64,000 nt of DNA from Hanleya hanleyi (taxonomy: Eukaryota > Mollusca > Polyplacophora > Lepidopleurida > Hanleyidae), in NCBI GenBank assembly GCA_036873755.1, contig JAVTVY010020335.1, positions 1 through 64,000 of the forward strand, given 5' to 3'. Position 1 is the stretch's first letter; each line of letters begins with the position of its first letter. Positions 33,836 to 46,059 of the stretch are shown here, piece by piece. The translations under genes were made by a program, and so were the position numbers. Under the pieces are notes generated by a model. That model was given only the letters and a program-made list of their open reading frames with translations, searched no databases and was not told the DNA's origin.

Positions 33836-34614
33836 TTATATTGTTTTTAGAGGGTGTTCAGTTTTCAGACCCTTGACCAATGCATGGGTGGTACTTTCCG
33901 AGTCGTAAGCGGATGACACTCTGCATTTGAAGGAAATCTGTCTCAGTATTGCTTTGTAAGCTGAACGAAATTGGCGGTTCAACAGGCTGTAGATGAACCA
34001 ATTGATACTCGAGCTTACATAAATCAGTGTGAATGACGGTATGTAGACTTCCTGAGAAAATACTTCATCTCTGTCAGTAGTCGCCACAATGGTATATGGA
34101 ATCCAGCAGATAAAAAACGCCACGAGTACAGCCAGAAGCGTCTTTGTCAAAATCAAGGAATCGCGAGACTCTCGTTTCTCTCGCCAGGCCGTTCGAACCT
34201 GATTCCCGAGGCGTTTCTCACTTCGACGCACAAAGAGAAATATTCGGGTGTAGAAAAATAGGATGAGGCCAATGGAGACGATACAAACGCCGAGCAGGGT
34301 GTAGGAATTAGACCCTCGGTCATAGAGGCATGTCTCCAGTTTTCGGTCGTAACGGTGTCCTCGGCCTCCCCATCCGGCAATATAGCGAAGGTCAACCAGG
34401 AAACTAGCAATCCATAGTCCGACGACCATTAGAGGGCTTGTCCAGCGTGTGAATACTTTGTGGTAGATGCCAAAGCAGCATATGTGGATATAACGATTGA
34501 AGCTGATCATTATGAGGCTCAGTATAGAACACATACCCGCCACCACCATCAGTGCGCCCAGGAACTGGCAAAATCGCCTTTTATTGTCGTAAAATTCCTC
34601 TCCGACCACTGCAT
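33836..34614 (-). CDS. GPCR gene 2, exon 3 (TM3 to C-terminus)
   Basis: Acceptor TTATTTCAG upstream of 34614; stop TAA at 33836-33838. The first codon is completed by the last G of exon 2 (GAT, D80), continuing AVVGEEFYDNKRRFCQFLG. An in-frame GTG at 34609 is not a start. Confidence 0.92.
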
Positions 34615-37600
34615 CTGAAATAACGAATATAAGGCTTATTTTTGTTTTAACAAAATGACGTCATAAACTGCTGACGAGGCAGGAGGTATCCTTACGTAAT
34701 ATGTGCGGACTTATCCGGGCATGACACTAATCGGAAATACTCAGATCTCTTAATATACCACCAAAATAGTGGAACTTTAATGTTGATCATGTATTATAAA
34801 CCCTATATCTAACTTATACCTTATTCAGCTCATATTGCACGCAAGAATAGACATGCCTGGGTGGGGAGAATTCTCCTGAAACACACACAGACTAAATTAA
34901 AGCTTCTGTAAATTCCACATTGAATATAACACCATATAGAAGGTGTTCAAATAAATGATTGATTGATTTAGTTTATTCACCACTCAGCAAACAAATACAA
35001 TAATAAATCAATAAATACAAATATAGCTGAATAGAGGCTGGAGTATACCCAAAGGGCTTTTTTTATCCCAAGTTGGAGAAGCAATATGCATTATAGGTCA
35101 AGCATGAGAAAAGTATAGCAGTTATTGTGATTGGCGAATAGTTATGATACATTCAAATTTAGCAAAAAAGAGACGATATCTTCCTTTATCGGGGTGAACA
35201 TGCAACACTGGAAATAAATGAATGCAAGCGTCTAGTCCGTTATTCAATATTTTAAGATTAAAAGAATATCCGCGTCCATAATCCACAAACAAAATTCATT
35301 TAACAGCATTAGCACTAAATTAAAAAATAAAATAAAAACAAAAAGCAAATTAGTGTACATCAACATAAACACAGAGATTAATTTTACATATTGGGAAATA
35401 TATCTATTGTTTTACAGAGCTCTAAAAGAATCTAAATGGCCGTCCTTTGGGAATTCCCTACACTCCCTAATCTTGCTGCTATAATATGTGGGTTTGAGTC
35501 AGGCCTACATTTAGTTACAGGATTTCTAGTACATTATCAGTGAGAGACCCCGATTTTGATAGACGCTTTAGAGACCGGAAGTTTTCCTGGTGATTTCATG
35601 CCCCGGACATTTCGGGGGTCCGTATATGTTAACCAAGGAGACCTCCTGTCTCATCAGCTGTTTCGCGGCCTTGATGAAAAATAGATGCAGGGTTTCCAAT
35701 GTTGAAATGAGGCTATCACGAGTTTATGGAATATGGCTTCGATCTCTATATTTATATTCTAAAGTTGACATACGGGTATCAAGACTTCCGGAAGCTCATC
35801 TTATACCTCAATGGTAGGATAAGATTATGTGGTAATGAAGTTAGGGAGCATGTCAAAATTTGGACCGTGGAACGCGGTCCATTTTTCACGCATACCCGGT
35901 CCGACTGGGGCGTGCTGCAGCCAGATTTTGTTATCAGCGCGGTCAAAAGTTCACGCTGACCCGATCCATTTGGAACGGTCCTTTTGGATCGTTCCAAAAT
36001 TTCCTTTCGATAGCGGTCCGAATAATGTTGTTCGCCGACCAAGTTAAACCGGTCCAATTCATCTGCAGGGAACGGTTCACACGGTCATTTTTGGACGTAA
36101 GTCCGGTCCATAGCTGAGAGAGCTGGACCGCGTACACGGTCTGTTTTTCACGCGGAAATGCAAAAAGAACGGTCCAAATTTTGACATGCTCCCTTAGACG
36201 TAACAACCATAATACTTCTTATCAAAGTCCAAAACGCATTTCTGAAATCAAGCTTCAATACAAGACTGTTTCAAAACTGCAAATATATCAATCTTATTAT
36301 CTTTAACTGCGATGTATTAGCAAAAAAGGTAATCTATCTGCATATTTGTTGAAGAAACTCCAACTCAATTCTCTTACCAATGATTGTTAAGGGATCTACC
36401 AAACATGTCACAAAGAAATCCGCAATTGCTAAATTCAGTATAAAAATATTTCCAGTCGTCCTCAATTTCTGCAAAGAAAAAATAATCAGGAACAGAAATA
36501 CGAGAAATCACGACAAAAAACATTCAGTGTTTGGCTGAGATAATTTTCCTAATACAACCATTTTAAGAACTGACACGTTCTAAACGTGTTTATATATAAA
36601 AATGGCATGTGGCTCTATTATGGCAGGCCAATAATATATTTTTTCATTCAATCCAACATATATTCATTCAATTCTGATTAAATTTATATTCAATAATTAC
36701 AAATATATGCAAAGATTTCATACATGTCCTGTTGAAATCTATATTTATATGCAATAACTTAAAATTTGTGCATTCGAAACCGTTTTTGTCCAGTTACATT
36801 TTTTTATTTGATTCGATAATTTTTGTTATGCGATGTTTTTTATTTGTATTCTGCGGTTCATAGTCACAGGCGACGTGTATGGATCTTCTTGTGCTATAAC
36901 CCGTACCGTACATTTTCATGCTTCTTATCGGTTATTTTCTGGAAGCTAATTCCTTCTCCTCCGCGCTTGTCGCTTTTATTAATGTTCCCGGCGCTAGTGA
37001 TTAGCTGTACACGAACCGTTTTCACATCGACCCCGACCTCCTCCATATTACGGTAGACGCCATATTGCGCAAGTGCGCATGCGTAGTGGTCCAAATATAC
37101 ACAATATGGCTTCTACCGTTATACGGTACGGGTTATATCACACGGAGATCCATACACGTCGCCTGTGATTATCAACCGCAGACATTATTAATAGGAACAG
37201 TTGTGGTTACCCTCAACCCAGTTTTTTTAATGATTCATCTTGATCCATCTTTAAAAGCAAGAGCTTTAAAATCAATCAGGCGGTTATTAATTGCCGACTG
37301 GAGTTCTGATTATTGCTTTTTACTTTAAGCGAAGGCTGGGTAATTTTATACAGTGGGCATTCAGATACAATTGTCTGTCAGACATACTCAATTTGTCATG
37401 TCGACGTCATTTTGACCTCTAGTTGGCGCCACCTATGGCTGTGTGTAGATGGAATGTGATCCCAACTGATATAATGTGGAATTTGGAAGAAACCGTTATG
37501 TCAACTTCTAATTTTATTGTCTACAGATGAAAATGTCAAGATTGTACGGAGCCGTAAAAGGGACATGCTCCGATCCGCACTTATTAACTGCGACCCCCAG

Positions 37601-40600
37601 TTATTAAGTGCGACCCGCACTTATTAACTGCGACCCTCAGTTATTAACTGCGACCCTCAGTTATTAACTGCGACCCGCACTTACTAACGGAGGGTCGCAG
37701 TTAGTAAGTGTGGGTCGCAGTTAATAAGTGCGGGCCCCAGTTAATAAGTGAGGGTCGCAGTTAATAACTGAGGGTCGCAGTTAGTAAGTGCGGGTCGCAG
37801 TTAATAAGTGAGGGTCGCAGTTAATAACTGAGGGTCGCAGTTAATAAGTGCGGGCCCAGGCTAATAAGTGCAGGTCGCACTTAATAAGTGCGGGTCGTAG
37901 TTATTAACTGGGAGTATACCTCCGATGTCCCTTTTACGGCTCCGTAAGATTGACCTCCAGGTTACGCCATCTATGGGTCATCTGCACAAGTCCAGGTAAT
38001 CCCTAAATCCTCGCAGAGGGTTTACCTGGACCTTTTTGGTGATTCGGATGAGTTCTCAAGTCGCTGCGTCTATTACACAATCTCGTACATTTCATCCCCA
38101 GTGGTTGTTTTGAATTAGCATGTCGGTATCTGAAGCCTGCGGTTTTCGCTTTGACACCCGATGTCGATTTCAGCCTAACTTCAAAGGTAGTCTGGCCGGC
38201 GATGAAATTCAAACCAGTCAAAACTCAAACTTCGCTACGGATTGGCCTGATGAGCTGCTTCAGCGCGCTTCCTGATTGGTTCGCTTTAGTGGAAACCCAT
38301 TCAGCTTTATTTATTTCCAGAACTGCTATCGGTAACTAACCAATCCAGTGTACAGATCGTAACCTATCGATTGTAGCAAGGTACACTGGCTCGCGAGGAT
38401 GACTATGGGTATGTGTGGACGGAAAGTGATCGCCAGCAACATCTTGTGGTATGATATTCACATATCAAATTTGAAAATAATGTTTTATGTGGATCTAATT
38501 TTACTGTCCAGAAATTAAATTTCAAGTTTGACTGCCAGGTGTCGACAATCATGGGTGTAGGTGGACGAAAGGGAATACATCATGTAACAATATATCCATA
38601 TACTAAATTGGAAAGAATTCATGAAGGCATTCTAAGTTCAGAGTCCAGAAACGAAATGTCTATTGTCATATATGTGGACGGAAAGAGGTTTCAATTGAGA
38701 TCTTGCGGCATGATACCATATAGCAAATTTGGAAAGAAACTATTATGTCATTCTAATTTTACTCTCTGGAACGAAATTTTCAGTTTGGCCTCCGGGCGGT
38801 GCCACCATTGGTGTATGTGGACGAAATAGAATACATGTACCAAGCAACGCACGTGACAAAGTATTCGAACTTGGAAAGGCGTTCTATTTTTTTATTTTTT
38901 TTTTATTATTATTTTTTTTTTACATGGAAACGGAATTGGCCCCATGTGGTGCCGCCTATGGGCATATGTGGATGGAATGCGGCCTCAAGCAACACAGCAT
39001 TCCCCTCTCTTACAGACAACCACGCCCCCATGAGGGCATAGAGCCTGGTAAGTCATTTCGCCTGGGTAGAAGGACCGCGCCATTTACAGTCCCCTGCCTG
39101 ACGACCAGCACAAAAAGGTGGATGGCGAGAGAACCAATTTACAAATATTTGACATGAAAGATGAAAATTTCTAATTTAACATCCATAGTCAATTAAACAG
39201 AGTTTTATCCCTCGGACCGCAAGGCCAAAGTCTGGGACATAAATTTTGCTACAGCACCACACACTCGTAGGTTTTGATTGCTAAGTAACTAAGTATAGAC
39301 AGTAACACAAAAGCACTTGCACTATTTGTCAGGGTGAACAATATATTGATATGATGATCGTTATAGTTCGGTATACGGGTTCATCCGTCGATAGCCTCAT
39401 TTCTCTGGTCACCCTTTGATAGGCATGTCGCGATCGACGATATATTTTTATACCATGACCCAACCACTTCACTGCATCTTCATTTTATCAAGCCAATCCC
39501 TACGTTTCCACTCCGAACTTCCCTTGATATATATGGCCCCCTTCAATGTTCAAAGAACTTATAAATAGACACGACACGTCACTGACCTCGAAACCATTTG
39601 AATTTCGAAATGTGTCACAGAAGAGCGTTATTGATTGGCTGACCTATATATTGGGCCATACAAGCACCATATTATGAGGAAAGACACCGCTACTTGTGGG
39701 TGATGTCACTCTACTCACAATCGACGTGTACGTTCTGATTGGTTCGTCTCTCGTTCGTAGGTGAAATTTACACCTCGGATTTTGAACACCGAAGGGCGTC
39801 AGATAAATCAAGGCAGGTTCGAAGTGCGAACGTAGAAATTGGCTTGATCAAATGAAGATGCTTCACTGGGGCATAATAATCTTGTGGAGTAAACCTGTGA
39901 AACGGAGCATGCGCTGTGGGGAGGTTGATCATAACCATGACGTGGGATCTCCATTCATTTCAAGAGGACAGCAAGCTTATCTTTTTATCGAACGCCATTG
40001 CTGTTTTTCTTATTTGGGACCGCACGTTGATGTAAGCTTGCTATAAGGTTTCTGTAAGGATTGTCTTTTTTCCTGTTCGCCGACCGACTTTTTCATTAAT
40101 GCCCTAAGATCCGTTCTATGTCGTGTGAACTTCGCCTTCTAGTCTACAGAACGTTCCCTGGTCCGCAGTTTGAGCGTGTTTTTTCTGGTTTCGAATGGTT
40201 CATTTGTGGTCGTATCGTACGTTATACTGTACTAATAATCGATACTGCATTTCTTCCGGAGACCTGTGGCTATGACAAGTACAAGTGATTTCTCTCGGAC
40301 AGGCGTCAACGCAATGTGCCGTAGCTAAGCATTTGCTTTGGGCTTTTCGAGATTCACTGGTAGTAACTAGTTATTTTACCGACAGGCTGCTTTAATGAAC
40401 GGCTTTAAGATGGGCGCTGACGGGCGTTAAGAGCGTTAAATGATCACGGCAGAAGACGCTTCTGACCCACATCTTGCATTAAGGTGCAGGAATGGTTATT
40501 ATTGTCTCGCATGCTATTTAGCAGATCTGCTACTTCGCAAATAATTTCTAAAATCAGTGATATTTAGAAAAGGGTGTGCTACTTTGAAGATAATTTCTAG

Positions 40601-43600
40601 GATTACTGCTAGTTAGCACTTTGACTTGCCTGTTCCCAAATGAAATATATTGTATAATTAGCACAATTGCTAAATATTCAATATTTCTTTCTAAATTGCA
40701 GCCAGAAGAAATATTCAATATTCATGATAACTCGCAAACGCAAATTGTCGGACTGCCTCTCCCGAAAGAAAATATATTGTATAATTAGCACAAATGCTAA
40801 ATATTAAATATTTCTTCTAAATTGCATCCATGATAAATATTGAATATTTCTTCTAAATCGCAGCTCCAAATTGTCCGATTGGCTCTCCTTAAAGAAAATA
40901 TATTGTATAATTAGCACAAATGCTACATATTTTCAATATTGCAAGGACTGGTGATTAAGGAGGTTTAAGGCAGTCCTACCCCTTATTTGCTGGTCTGTGC
41001 AACTCCTCTGACAATAACAGGGATTATTCTATCGTTCTTCCTGGTTAAACAACGCGCATGCGCTGTTATGTAAGTTTTAAGACAGTCGCAAGTACATTTT
41101 CATTTGTGGTCTGTGCAACTCCACTCAGACAATAACAGATTATTCTATCGTTCTTCCTGGTTAAACAACGCGCATGTGCTGGTATATAGACTGTTTAACC
41201 CTATCTGGCTTGGGCTTTTGGGGACCTGTCGTGGCCTAGGGCGGGGGGGGGGGGCGGAATGGCCCTCCCTAATTATTTTTCTGATCCCTTGAGCTAGGGG
41301 GCTGAAACTTACCACACTATACCCTTGGGTCAAGCTCTACCACAAAATGTAAAAAAATCCAAGATGGCCGACTTGATGACGTCACAGTGACGTCATTTTA
41401 TAGTAGATTATAAAAGTGCTAAATATTGAATATATTGTCTTTCCCAGACGCCAGCTACATATTTAAGTGCGAATCTTTTCTAATTATATGATATTATAAA
41501 GGTGCTAAATATTGAATATATTGTCTTTTCCCAGACGCCAGATAGATACTTAACTGCGAATCTCTTCTAATTATATGATATTATCAAAGTGCTCAATATT
41601 GAATATATTGTCTTTCCCAGACGCCAGCTACATATTTAACTGCGAATCTTTTCTAATTATATGATATTATCAAAGTGCTAAATATTGAATATATTGTCTT
41701 TCCCAGACGCCAGCTACATATTTAACTGCGAATCTTTTCTAATTATATGATATTATAAAGGTGCTAAATATTGAATATATTGTCTTTTCCCAGACGCCAG
41801 ATAGATACTTAACTGCGAATCTCTTCTAATTAGATGATATTATCAAAGTGCTAAATATTCAATATATTGTCTGCTCTCAGACGTCACCTACATATTTAAA
41901 TGCGAATATATTCTAATTAGATGATAATATAGAGGTGCTAAATATTGAATATATTGTCCCTTCTCCGACACGGTGTTACAGATATTTTGATGCGAATCTC
42001 TTCTAATTATATTAGATTATAAAAGTGCTAAATATTGGATATATTGTCTTTTCTCCGAAAAGGGTCTTGTGGATATTTAACTGCGAATCTCTTCTAATTA
42101 TATGATATTATCAAAGTGCTAAATATTGAATATATTGTCTTTCTCAGACGCCATCTACATATTTAACTGCGAATCTTTTCTAATTATATGATATTATAAA
42201 GGTGCTAAATATTGAATATATTGTCTTTTCCCAGACGCCAGATAGATACTTAACTGCGAATCTTTTCTAATTATATGATATTATCAAAGTGCTAAATATT
42301 CAATATATTGTCTGCTCTCAAACGTCACCTATATATTTAAATGCAATATATTCTAATTAGATGATAATATAGAGGTGCTAAATATTGAATATATTGTCCC
42401 TTCTCCGACACGGTGTTACAGATATTTTGATGCGAATCTCTTCTAATTATAGTAGATTATAAAAGTGCTAAATATCGAATATATTGTCTTTTCTCCGAAA
42501 AGGGTCTTGTGGATATTTAACTGCGAATCTCTTCTATTTAGTATAGATTATAAAAGTGCTAAATATTGAATATATTGTCTTTTCCAAGATGCCAGCTACA
42601 TATTTGGGTGCGAATCTTTTCTAATTATATGATATTATAAAGGTGCTAAATATTGAATATATTGTCTTTTCACAGACGCCAGATAGATACCTAACTGCGA
42701 ATCTCTTCTAATTAGATGATATTATCAAAGTGCTAAATATTCAATATATTGTCTGTTCTCAGACGTCAGCTACATATTTATGTGCGAATCTATTCTAATT
42801 AGATAATATTATAAAGGTGCTAAATATTGAATATATTGTCCTTTCTCCGACACGGTGTTACAGATATTTTTATGCGAATATATTCTAATTAGACTAGATT
42901 ATAAAAGTGCTAAATATTAAATATAGATGATATTAAAGTAACCCACTTTTCTGCCTACTGCGGAGTTTAGCAAAAATATCTGCACAATATTGCCAAGTAT
43001 GCTATATAGCACCATGTTAAAGCATAGGAAATTTGAAAAGTATCTAAAAAAAAGCCAATCCTGCACCTAACTCACATCTTGTGCCCCTAGTGATGGTTTC
43101 TTTGAACACTGACAAGATCGTGGTTGAGTGATTTCCACCAACACGAATCGTATGAATTGTAAACACCTCCAAAGCGACTCTCAAAATTCGGGTATGGTGT
43201 GATACAGGGGACGATACAAAATAATGTTTGGTATGGAGTTGAGCCCCGCCCCCTCTCAAGCATTGTATATATGAAATAATGAATAAACGTACACCCGATG
43301 CTTGTACGATCCTGAAAGTTTCAGGGAATTCCCCGTCTCATACCTGCGTGACCTAGTTTCCACTGTGAAGAACACCCTGTTACTGCCCGTAGACCTATAA
43401 CCCAGTTGCATGGTAATATCGGTTAGGTTAACTTGACCTTGACATTTGACCTTTAAACCAAATCGTGCTAGAAGTGTCATCATCAATGTACCCCGATGAG
43501 GTCATCAGCACATCCCACCCCCATTTACGCCTCCCAAACTTTACGCCGCCCAATCTGACTCCAATAAAGTATTTTGTGCCCGAGAAATACTCCTACTTTG

Positions 43601-44610
43601 ACTTTTCCACGTTGGAAAATTCCATATTCAGCGCGAGTCACATTATTATCCCTTGAGACTTTAAGTGGTCTGGGTCATTTTTAGCTGAAGAAAGTTTATA
43701 AACTTCAGAGTGTAATGGCTGCTGTTTTCCACATGTAACTATTTCAATCGGCTACAGAGATAAGTAAAGTAAATTTTAAAGTACAAAATCTGTGATATGG
43801 GGATCTAATTTTGGTTAATAAGCGAACTTAGTGCTGGAAAATTTCTACGTTTAGCAACAATTCTGATTTAATTCTATACCTGTAGATTGAAGGGTTAGGA
43901 TTAGGGTTAGGGTTAGGGGAACCCTAACCCTAACCCTAACCCTAACATTACAAATGTCCGAGGAGTGACAACATTACATAAAGTGTTATATTTATAACAC
44001 TCTCAGAAAGTGTTGAAAAATGTTCTATATCCAACAGTACAGTGCTGTATATCAGGAGCAATACAACACTTCACAATGCTGAATTTAACACATGTAAAAT
44101 GTTATATTGCTCCTGATACTTCATTATAATGTTGGATATAAAACTTTTTGTAACACTTCCTGAAAAAAAAAACACTTACTGATAAAATCATTCGTGTTTT
44201 CGCGGAACAATTTGCGAAAGAATGTGATATTAGAAGACATGGGAATAGGGTAGAATAATATCCGGGATTCAAATCTCGATCCTCCTATCGTGGAAATCGT
44301 CTTTCGATATTGATACTGTATATGCCTACGTTAGAGACTCAGTCATCAAAGCTTCTGTGCTGTCGGTCCTTCACTTTATGAGAGTGGAATTAAAAAGGAA
44401 TACACGTGAATGGGCAGATCTGTCATAATATTATGAATTTAATCATGAGACCATAGAACTTACCTTACAGTGAAGGATTGCCACCATCACCAGTATATTC
44501 CCCAAGGTTCCCACGACGCTACACGCACCGAGAATGATCAGATACGGGTAAGCCAAGCCAGGGTTAGACCGAATCAGTGCTTCGTAGCCTGTGATGTTGG
44601 ACGAATTCAT
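33836..44610 (-). CDS. GPCR gene 2: melatonin/moody-like class A receptor (3 exons)
   Basis: A seven-helix plasma-membrane receptor of 338 aa from exons 44610-44464, 36468-36378 and 34614-33836. Two N-glycosylation sites (NSS 2-4, NIT 5-7) precede TM1 with GN (37-38). TM2 has NLAIAD with the sodium-site Asp66. Disulfide cysteines are C95 and C175. TM3 ends in NRY (119-121), TM6 has CWIP (249-252) and TM7 NWFIY (284-288). Melatonin receptors likewise carry NRY and an NAxxY variant of NPxxY, which supports the family; moody/Tre1-like receptors are close relatives. The short tail ends KGLKTEHPLKTI. A Gi-type coupled sensory or peptide role is possible but unproven. Its 8-kb first intron holds satellites and foldback elements. 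Very similar to gene 3 in exons and introns. Confidence 0.9.
34615..36377. other. Gene 2 intron 2; LINE-like tail and a foldback element
   Basis: TGATTGATTTAGTTTATTCA at about 34961 resembles the 3' end of a LINE in reverse. An inverted-repeat element occupies 35841-36196. From 36197 to the exon the intron aligns with the matching part of gene 3 intron 2. Confidence 0.6.
35841..36196. mobile_element. Foldback element with GGTCC repeats (356 bp)
   Basis: The left end TTAGGGAGCATGTCAAAATT and the inverted right end AATTTTGACATGCTCCCTTA pair through TTTGGACCG. The interior repeats CGGTCC/GGACCG and TTTTTCACGC in both orientations. Several frames over 70 codons exist on both strands only because the palindrome lacks stops. 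It shares AGGG-CATG with the TACGG family but lacks the TACGG end. Confidence 0.8.
36378..36468 (-). CDS. GPCR gene 2, exon 2 (TM2)
   Basis: A 91-bp exon between TTTCTTTGCAG and donor GTAAGAG. It encodes KLRTTGNIFILNLAIADFFV, then TCLVDPLTII plus one base. Identical in length and phase to exon 2 of gene 3, and nearly identical in sequence. Confidence 0.92.
36851..37191. mobile_element. Palindromic element with about 60-bp arms
   Basis: CTGCGGTTCATAGTCACAGG at the left mirrors CCTGTGATTATCAACCGCAG at the right. The arms share GCGACGTGTATGGATCT and ATAACCCGTACCGTA. The interior contains GCGCATGCG and CCATATT motifs. No coding sequence. Confidence 0.85.
37400..38990 (+). repeat. Degenerate tandem array of about 130-140 bp units
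   Basis: Units with GCCACCTATGGGTGTATGTGG-like, GGTATGATA, CAAATTTGGAAAGAAAC and CTAATTTTACTGTC motifs recur around 37430, 38400, 38545, 38665 and 38810, strongly diverged. One unit is split by the element at 37545-37946. Confidence 0.65.
37545..37946. mobile_element. TACGG-family foldback element (402 bp, exact 6-bp TSD)
   Basis: TACGGAGCCGTAAAAGGGAC at the left mirrors GTCCCTTTTACGGCTCCGTA at the right. AGATTG flanks both sides (37539-37544 and 37947-37952). The interior is a run of 20-bp units (GCACTTATTAACTGCGACCC and variants) that turns over near 37690 into the reverse-complement units, so the whole element can fold. Removing it restores the surrounding array unit. Confidence 0.95.
39464..39871. 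mobile_element. TIR element, about 70-bp diverged arms
   Basis: The left arm GCATCTTCATTTTATCAAGC is mirrored by GCTTGATCAAATGAAGATGC. Both arms also share CTACGTT and TTGAT(A/T)TAT. The loop is non-coding. Confidence 0.75.
40990..41185 (+). repeat. Direct duplication of about 75 bp
   Basis: GGTCTGTGCAACTCC and GATTATTCTATCGTTCTTCC through AACGCGCATG occur at about 40992-41065 and again at 41109-41182. Confidence 0.8.
41301..41400 (+). repeat. Dispersed repeat with paired CRE motifs, copy 2
   Basis: The counterpart of 25430-25530. Two TGACGTCA sites lie at 41377-41384 and 41388-41395. Confidence 0.8.
41416..42930 (+). repeat. 86-bp AT-rich satellite (about 17 units)
   Basis: Units start GTGCTAAATATTGAATATAT at 41416, 41502, 41589 (variant), 41675, 41761 and so on, spaced 86-87 bp. 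Each contains CAGACGCCAG or a CGACACGGTG variant and ATCTCTTCTAATTATAT. Different variants recur in the same order, so there are higher-order units. Precursor-like pieces lie at 40640-40940. Confidence 0.92.
43891..43946. repeat. Head-to-head interstitial telomeric repeats
   Basis: About four TTAGGG units (one TTAGGA) run into about four and a half CCCTAA units with the switch at about 43919. The G-rich strand points toward the switch. It lies in intron 1 of GPCR gene 2. Confidence 0.95.
44003..44160. repeat. Inverted-repeat element next to the telomeric block
   Basis: AGTGTTGAAAAATGTTCTAT and TATATCCAAC, then ATCAGGAGCAATA, are mirrored by TATTGCTCCTGAT, GTTGGATATA and AACTTTTTGTAACACTT. 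Loop about 25 bp. Confidence 0.75.
44464..44610 (-). CDS. GPCR gene 2, exon 1 (N-terminus and TM1)
   Basis: 49 codons from MNSSNITGYEALIRSNPGLA, then YPYLIILGACSVVGTLGNIL and VMVAILHCK, ending at donor GTAAGTT. It is nearly the same protein as gene 3 exon 1, with one extra residue. First in-frame ATG; no signal peptide, as usual for class A receptors. Confidence 0.9.
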
Positions 44611-46040
44611 TAGTGCGGTGAGATGATAATACGATTCGAAGAAATGTGTATATACATTAAAATTGTTGGCAAATTACATTCTAATATTACAAAAATCCAA
44701 ATCTTAACTGGCTGACGGTATTTTCTGTCAAGCAAGAAACCAACATGTCTGTTCCGTCGGGCGCTCTATTAAAACCCCGCAAATGCCAGATGCAGCTGAA
44801 CGGTAAGGTTCACTACAGTATTGAATCTCAACCGTCCGTGGATTTTTTTTGAATATATCTATATTATTGCATATCCACGTTGTCATATGTACTTAACCAC
44901 TGTACCTTTATTTTTTGACGAAAGTTAAGTTAGTTGAAGGACAAGTCGATAAAATCGCTCTGCTGTGAGCAGGTCGTGCAACTCAAGTTTTTATTTAATC
45001 GATGATAACTTATCTAGGATATAACCCATTAAAGGGATATATTTATACAGGTTAAGGAGTCTGGATCTATATCCATGTCCGTGACCGAATTCGATACAGA
45101 TGATGAATTTAATGCAGTGTAACTATATTTCTAGTGTTTGGCCCATCATAAATAAGCAGATCAGGGGTTTTTTCGCGGATGATCTTCTGGTGACTTTTTT
45201 TCTAGTCCTGTTGTCAAATTCCACCTATAATGAAATTGGAAATGTAACTCTAGTCAGGAATATTATCTCCCCTTTTACGATCGGAGGCATATAAATGTAC
45301 TTTCGGTAAGTAATGACCCAACCACCTCGCTGGGGGTCTAATAACACCCCAGCCACCAGTCAGATCTTTGGACCGGATTCGGGGCCTTCGCGCACATCGC
45401 CGGAAGTGACATCATATATAGTAAAATAGATGTTTACCGAACATTTCGATTACTTTTCAAATCTGCATAATACATCTGTTGACCTAGCGTTAAAAAGAAT
45501 TATCTGAAGATAATTTTCCCTGTTTATCTGGACAGAGCATATGAAAAGTAGTTCGCTCATGTGCAACACTGAAGGAGTTGTTCGGCCGGATTCAAACGGA
45601 ACCGTGCGTTCGTTGGTTTTCCCCTATACGTCATAGCAACGTAGTGAAGGTCAACTTCCGCTATTGGAGGCAGGGATGGAAAATGAGCCTGCGAAATGGA
45701 GCATGCGCTGTGGGGAGGATAGTAATGACCTCGGTTTCACTTTTACCAAAGGTCCCTGCAATTATTTCAATTATAGACTGAGAAACTATTCCGGATTATT
45801 TGTTTGAAAAACTATTTTATTGTGTGAAATAGCTGTCGCCAGTTAAACATATAATCGAAAGTTCTTGTATACATTTTAATTTTAATATTCCAGAGTAATT
45901 GAATAGTTAATTATTTAAACTAATTACGAGAGCCTTTGGTACTAACCGAAAATTCTCTGCCCCACTGCGCCCCTAGTGGTACAAGGGGGATAAAACCTTT
46001 TTTGAATAAGGCCATATCCGCGAGCTGTAATTAACGGGTT
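44611..46040. other. 5' flank of gene 2; no gene seen
   Basis: It should hold the gene 2 promoter. GGAGCATGCGCTGTGGGGAG at about 45701 also occurs near 39905. No other signal could be supported. Confidence 0.35.
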
Positions 46041-46059
46041 CCAATTGTATCAATTATAT

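Larger units (their letters stand above)
36469..44463. other. Gene 2 intron 1: repeat-filled 8-kb intron
   Basis: It contains palindromic elements at 36851-37191, 37545-37946, 39464-39871 and 44003-44160, a degenerate array at 37400-38990, an 86-bp satellite at 41416-42930 and head-to-head telomeric repeats at 43891-43946. No separate gene was recognised. Confidence 0.75.

Noticed and set aside
35779..36206. Five overlapping frames of 72-92 codons
   Set aside because: They follow the GGTCC foldback palindrome on both strands and match no family.
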